This document shows, piece by piece, positions 61,174 to 62,315 of a stretch of 62,315 nucleotides of DNA; position 1 is the first letter of the stretch, and each line of letters begins with the position of its first letter. Origin of the DNA: Limimaricola cinnabarinus. GTDB lineage: Bacteria; Pseudomonadota; Alphaproteobacteria; Rhodobacterales; Rhodobacteraceae. Made by a program: the position numbers and the translations under genes. Location of the stretch: NCBI RefSeq assembly GCF_002723615.1, contig NZ_KZ304968.1, forward strand, positions 1 through 62,315, read 5' to 3'. Under the pieces are notes generated by a model. It was not told the origin of the DNA. It did not search any database and worked only from the letters and a program-made list of their open reading frames with translations.

Positions 61174-62124
61174 CTAGGTGTTTAGTCCCGGCATCTGGTG
61201 GATCGGGTTCAGGGTGAATCTGTCTGGCTCGGATGTCCAGATCTTGCAGATGTATTCGTAGGGTGTGAGGCCACTGAGGGTCTTGAGCCGGCGCGCGAAG
61301 TTATAAGCCGCCATGAAGTCCTCCAGATGGATGCGGAGCTGGTTGTGGTCGTCGTAATGGAAGCGCTTGACGGTCGCTTCCTTGATCGTGCGGTTCATTC
61401 GTTCTACCTGACCATTCGTCCAAGGGTGCTTCACCTTTGTCAGCCTGTGTTCGATTTCCTGTTCCCGGCACACGCGGTCAAAGATGTGCTCGAAGGCGCT
61501 TGTGTCGCTGTTTCGATTGGTGAACTGGATGCCGTTGTCGGTCAGCACTGTGTGCAGCCGGTAGGGAACGGCAGTAATCAGGTCGCGCAAGAACTGAGCA
61601 GCGGCCATCTTTCCCGCTTTCTCGACGAGTTGGGTGAAGGCGAACTTGCTCGTCCGGTCAATGCCGACGAACAGGTAAAGCTTGCCTTCAGCGGTCTGAA
61701 CCTCGGCAATGTCGATGTGGAAGTAACCGATAGGATAGCGCTTGAACTTCTCGCGCTTCGGCTTGTTACCGTCCACGTCAGGCAGCCGAGAAATGCCATG
61801 GCGCTGCAGGCACCGGTGCAGCGCGGAACGCGTCAAATGCGGGATCGATGGCTGCAGCGCGTAAAGACAATCATCCAGCGGCAGCAGCGTGTGCCGCCGA
61901 AACGCCACAACCATTGCCTCCTCAGCCTCGGACAAAACGGTGGAGCGCGGCTCCTTCGGCCCGGTCTTGAGATCCTCCACCGTCTGGCGCTTGCGCCACT
62001 TCGCCACCGTCTTTGGGTTGATCCCAAGTTCGCGGCTCAGCGTTGCGAGCGAAGCTTGCGATCGTTGTATTGCAGCTCTGACAGCGTGCGTTGTCGTGGC
62101 GCTCCCGTGACGAACCTGGCCCAT
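61174..62124 (-). CDS. IS481-family transposase
   Basis: A 316-residue DDE integrase. An HTH domain (SQASLATLSRELGINPKTVA) is followed by the rve core with GYFHIDIAEVQTAEGKLYLF (first D), HTVLTDNGIQFTNR (second D) and KHPWTNGQVERMNRTIKEAT (E). The C terminus is LSGLTPYEYICKIW. ATG 62124 (MGQVRHGSATTTHAV) is the family start. Its stop codon lies in the terminal CTAG shared with the neighbouring IS5 junction. Confidence 0.93.
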   Translation of the reverse strand: MGQVRHGSATTTHAVRAAIQRSQASLATLSRELGINPKTVAKWRKRQTVEDLKTGPKEPRSTVLSEAEEAMVVAFRRHTLLPLDDCLYALQPSIPHLTRSALHRCLQRHGISRLPDVDGNKPKREKFKRYPIGYFHIDIAEVQTAEGKLYLFVGIDRTSKFAFTQLVEKAGKMAAAQFLRDLITAVPYRLHTVLTDNGIQFTNRNSDTSAFEHIFDRVCREQEIEHRLTKVKHPWTNGQVERMNRTIKEATVKRFHYDDHNQLRIHLEDFMAAYNFARRLKTLSGLTPYEYICKIWTSEPDRFTLNPIHQMPGLNT

Positions 62125-62184
62125 AATGCTGCCTTCCATTCCTGAGAAAGGATCGCACCATCAAAACTTGGGATCAAACACCTA
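61175..62184 (-). mobile_element. IS481-family insertion sequence
   Basis: The ends are TAGGTGTTTAGTCCC (from 61175) and, inverted, TAGGTGTTTGATCCC (ending 62184), enclosing one transposase. CTAG occurs at both outer edges. It is inserted with no gap beside the IS5 element. Confidence 0.85.
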
Positions 62185-62185
62185 G

Positions 62186-62315
62186 CCGGCGGCGGGCACT
62201 GCATTCTTCAAGCGGGACGAAGAAACTGAAAACCCTGCCCCGGCCAAGATGATGCATCAATCGAGGACGGCACATTTACCGGTAATTATGACGATGTCCC
62301 CGAGAGACCAAGGGG
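62186..62315. other. right edge of the window
   Basis: One hundred and thirty bases beyond the IS481 element with no recognisable feature. Confidence 0.4.

Overview
The window is a GC-rich alphaproteobacterial sequence, most likely Rhodobacteraceae (roseobacter group). It begins with the 5' end of a 16S rRNA gene on the minus strand. It carries RPA-type plasmid initiators, a rhamnose operon, capsule export genes and many insertion sequences. This matches the known roseobacter 'biofilm plasmids', extrachromosomal replicons with rfb/rml rhamnose genes, a type I secretion system and polysaccharide genes. An rRNA gene at the edge suggests a chromid, an integrated plasmid or an assembly join.

Layout. 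1-660: 16S start and rrn leader. 661-1557: rarD. 1560-3314: replicon 1, with iterons, a DnaA box and an RPA initiator. 3341-9175: a DUF6134 protein, then kpsM, glf, a GT2 glycosyltransferase, kpsE and kpsT (ABC capsule export plus galactofuranose). 9198-14728: a parS-like site, a decayed IS5-family copy, an IS110 transposase, parB, a second parS-like site and parA. 15010-20927: a decayed RTX gene cut by an IS1380 with a 4-bp target duplication, then an intact M10 (serralysin-like) RTX protease. 21327-22499: ugd. 22568-29816: IS remnants, a truncated M41 protease, mobilisation genes, a large HEAT/UPF0149-like protein and more remnants. 30176-30460: an AT-rich island with nine GTTACG hexamers. 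30456-32646: a frameshifted ABC permease and debris. 32647-33918: an IS3 element.

33919-45271 is the most distinctive locus. A LuxR-type regulator and a small cytoplasmic protein diverge from a 1154-residue, extremely acidic Asp/Gly/Ser-rich protein. That gene is followed by a 791-residue T1SS-associated protein, a T1SS ABC transporter and a HlyD-type adaptor. 45272-46467 holds remnants of a LuxR gene, two IS5-type elements and a YjbH-like gene. 46653-50068 is rfbA-rfbC-rfbD-rfbB, read rfbB first on the minus strand. 50280-52218 is replicon 2 (DnaA box, three iterons, rep, RHH protein, ParA). 52628-60274 makes capsule precursors and glycan: a capsule-synthesis-like protein, a 1247-residue glycosyltransferase-sulfotransferase fusion, kdsA, kdsB and kdsD. 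The window ends with abutting IS5 and IS481 elements.

Together the genes would build a Kdo-linked, possibly sulfated capsule containing galactofuranose, plus dTDP-rhamnose and UDP-glucuronate for other glycans. They would also secrete an acidic surface polymer-like protein and an RTX protease. This fits a surface-attachment lifestyle. Two complete replication/partition modules suggest a cointegrate of two plasmids.
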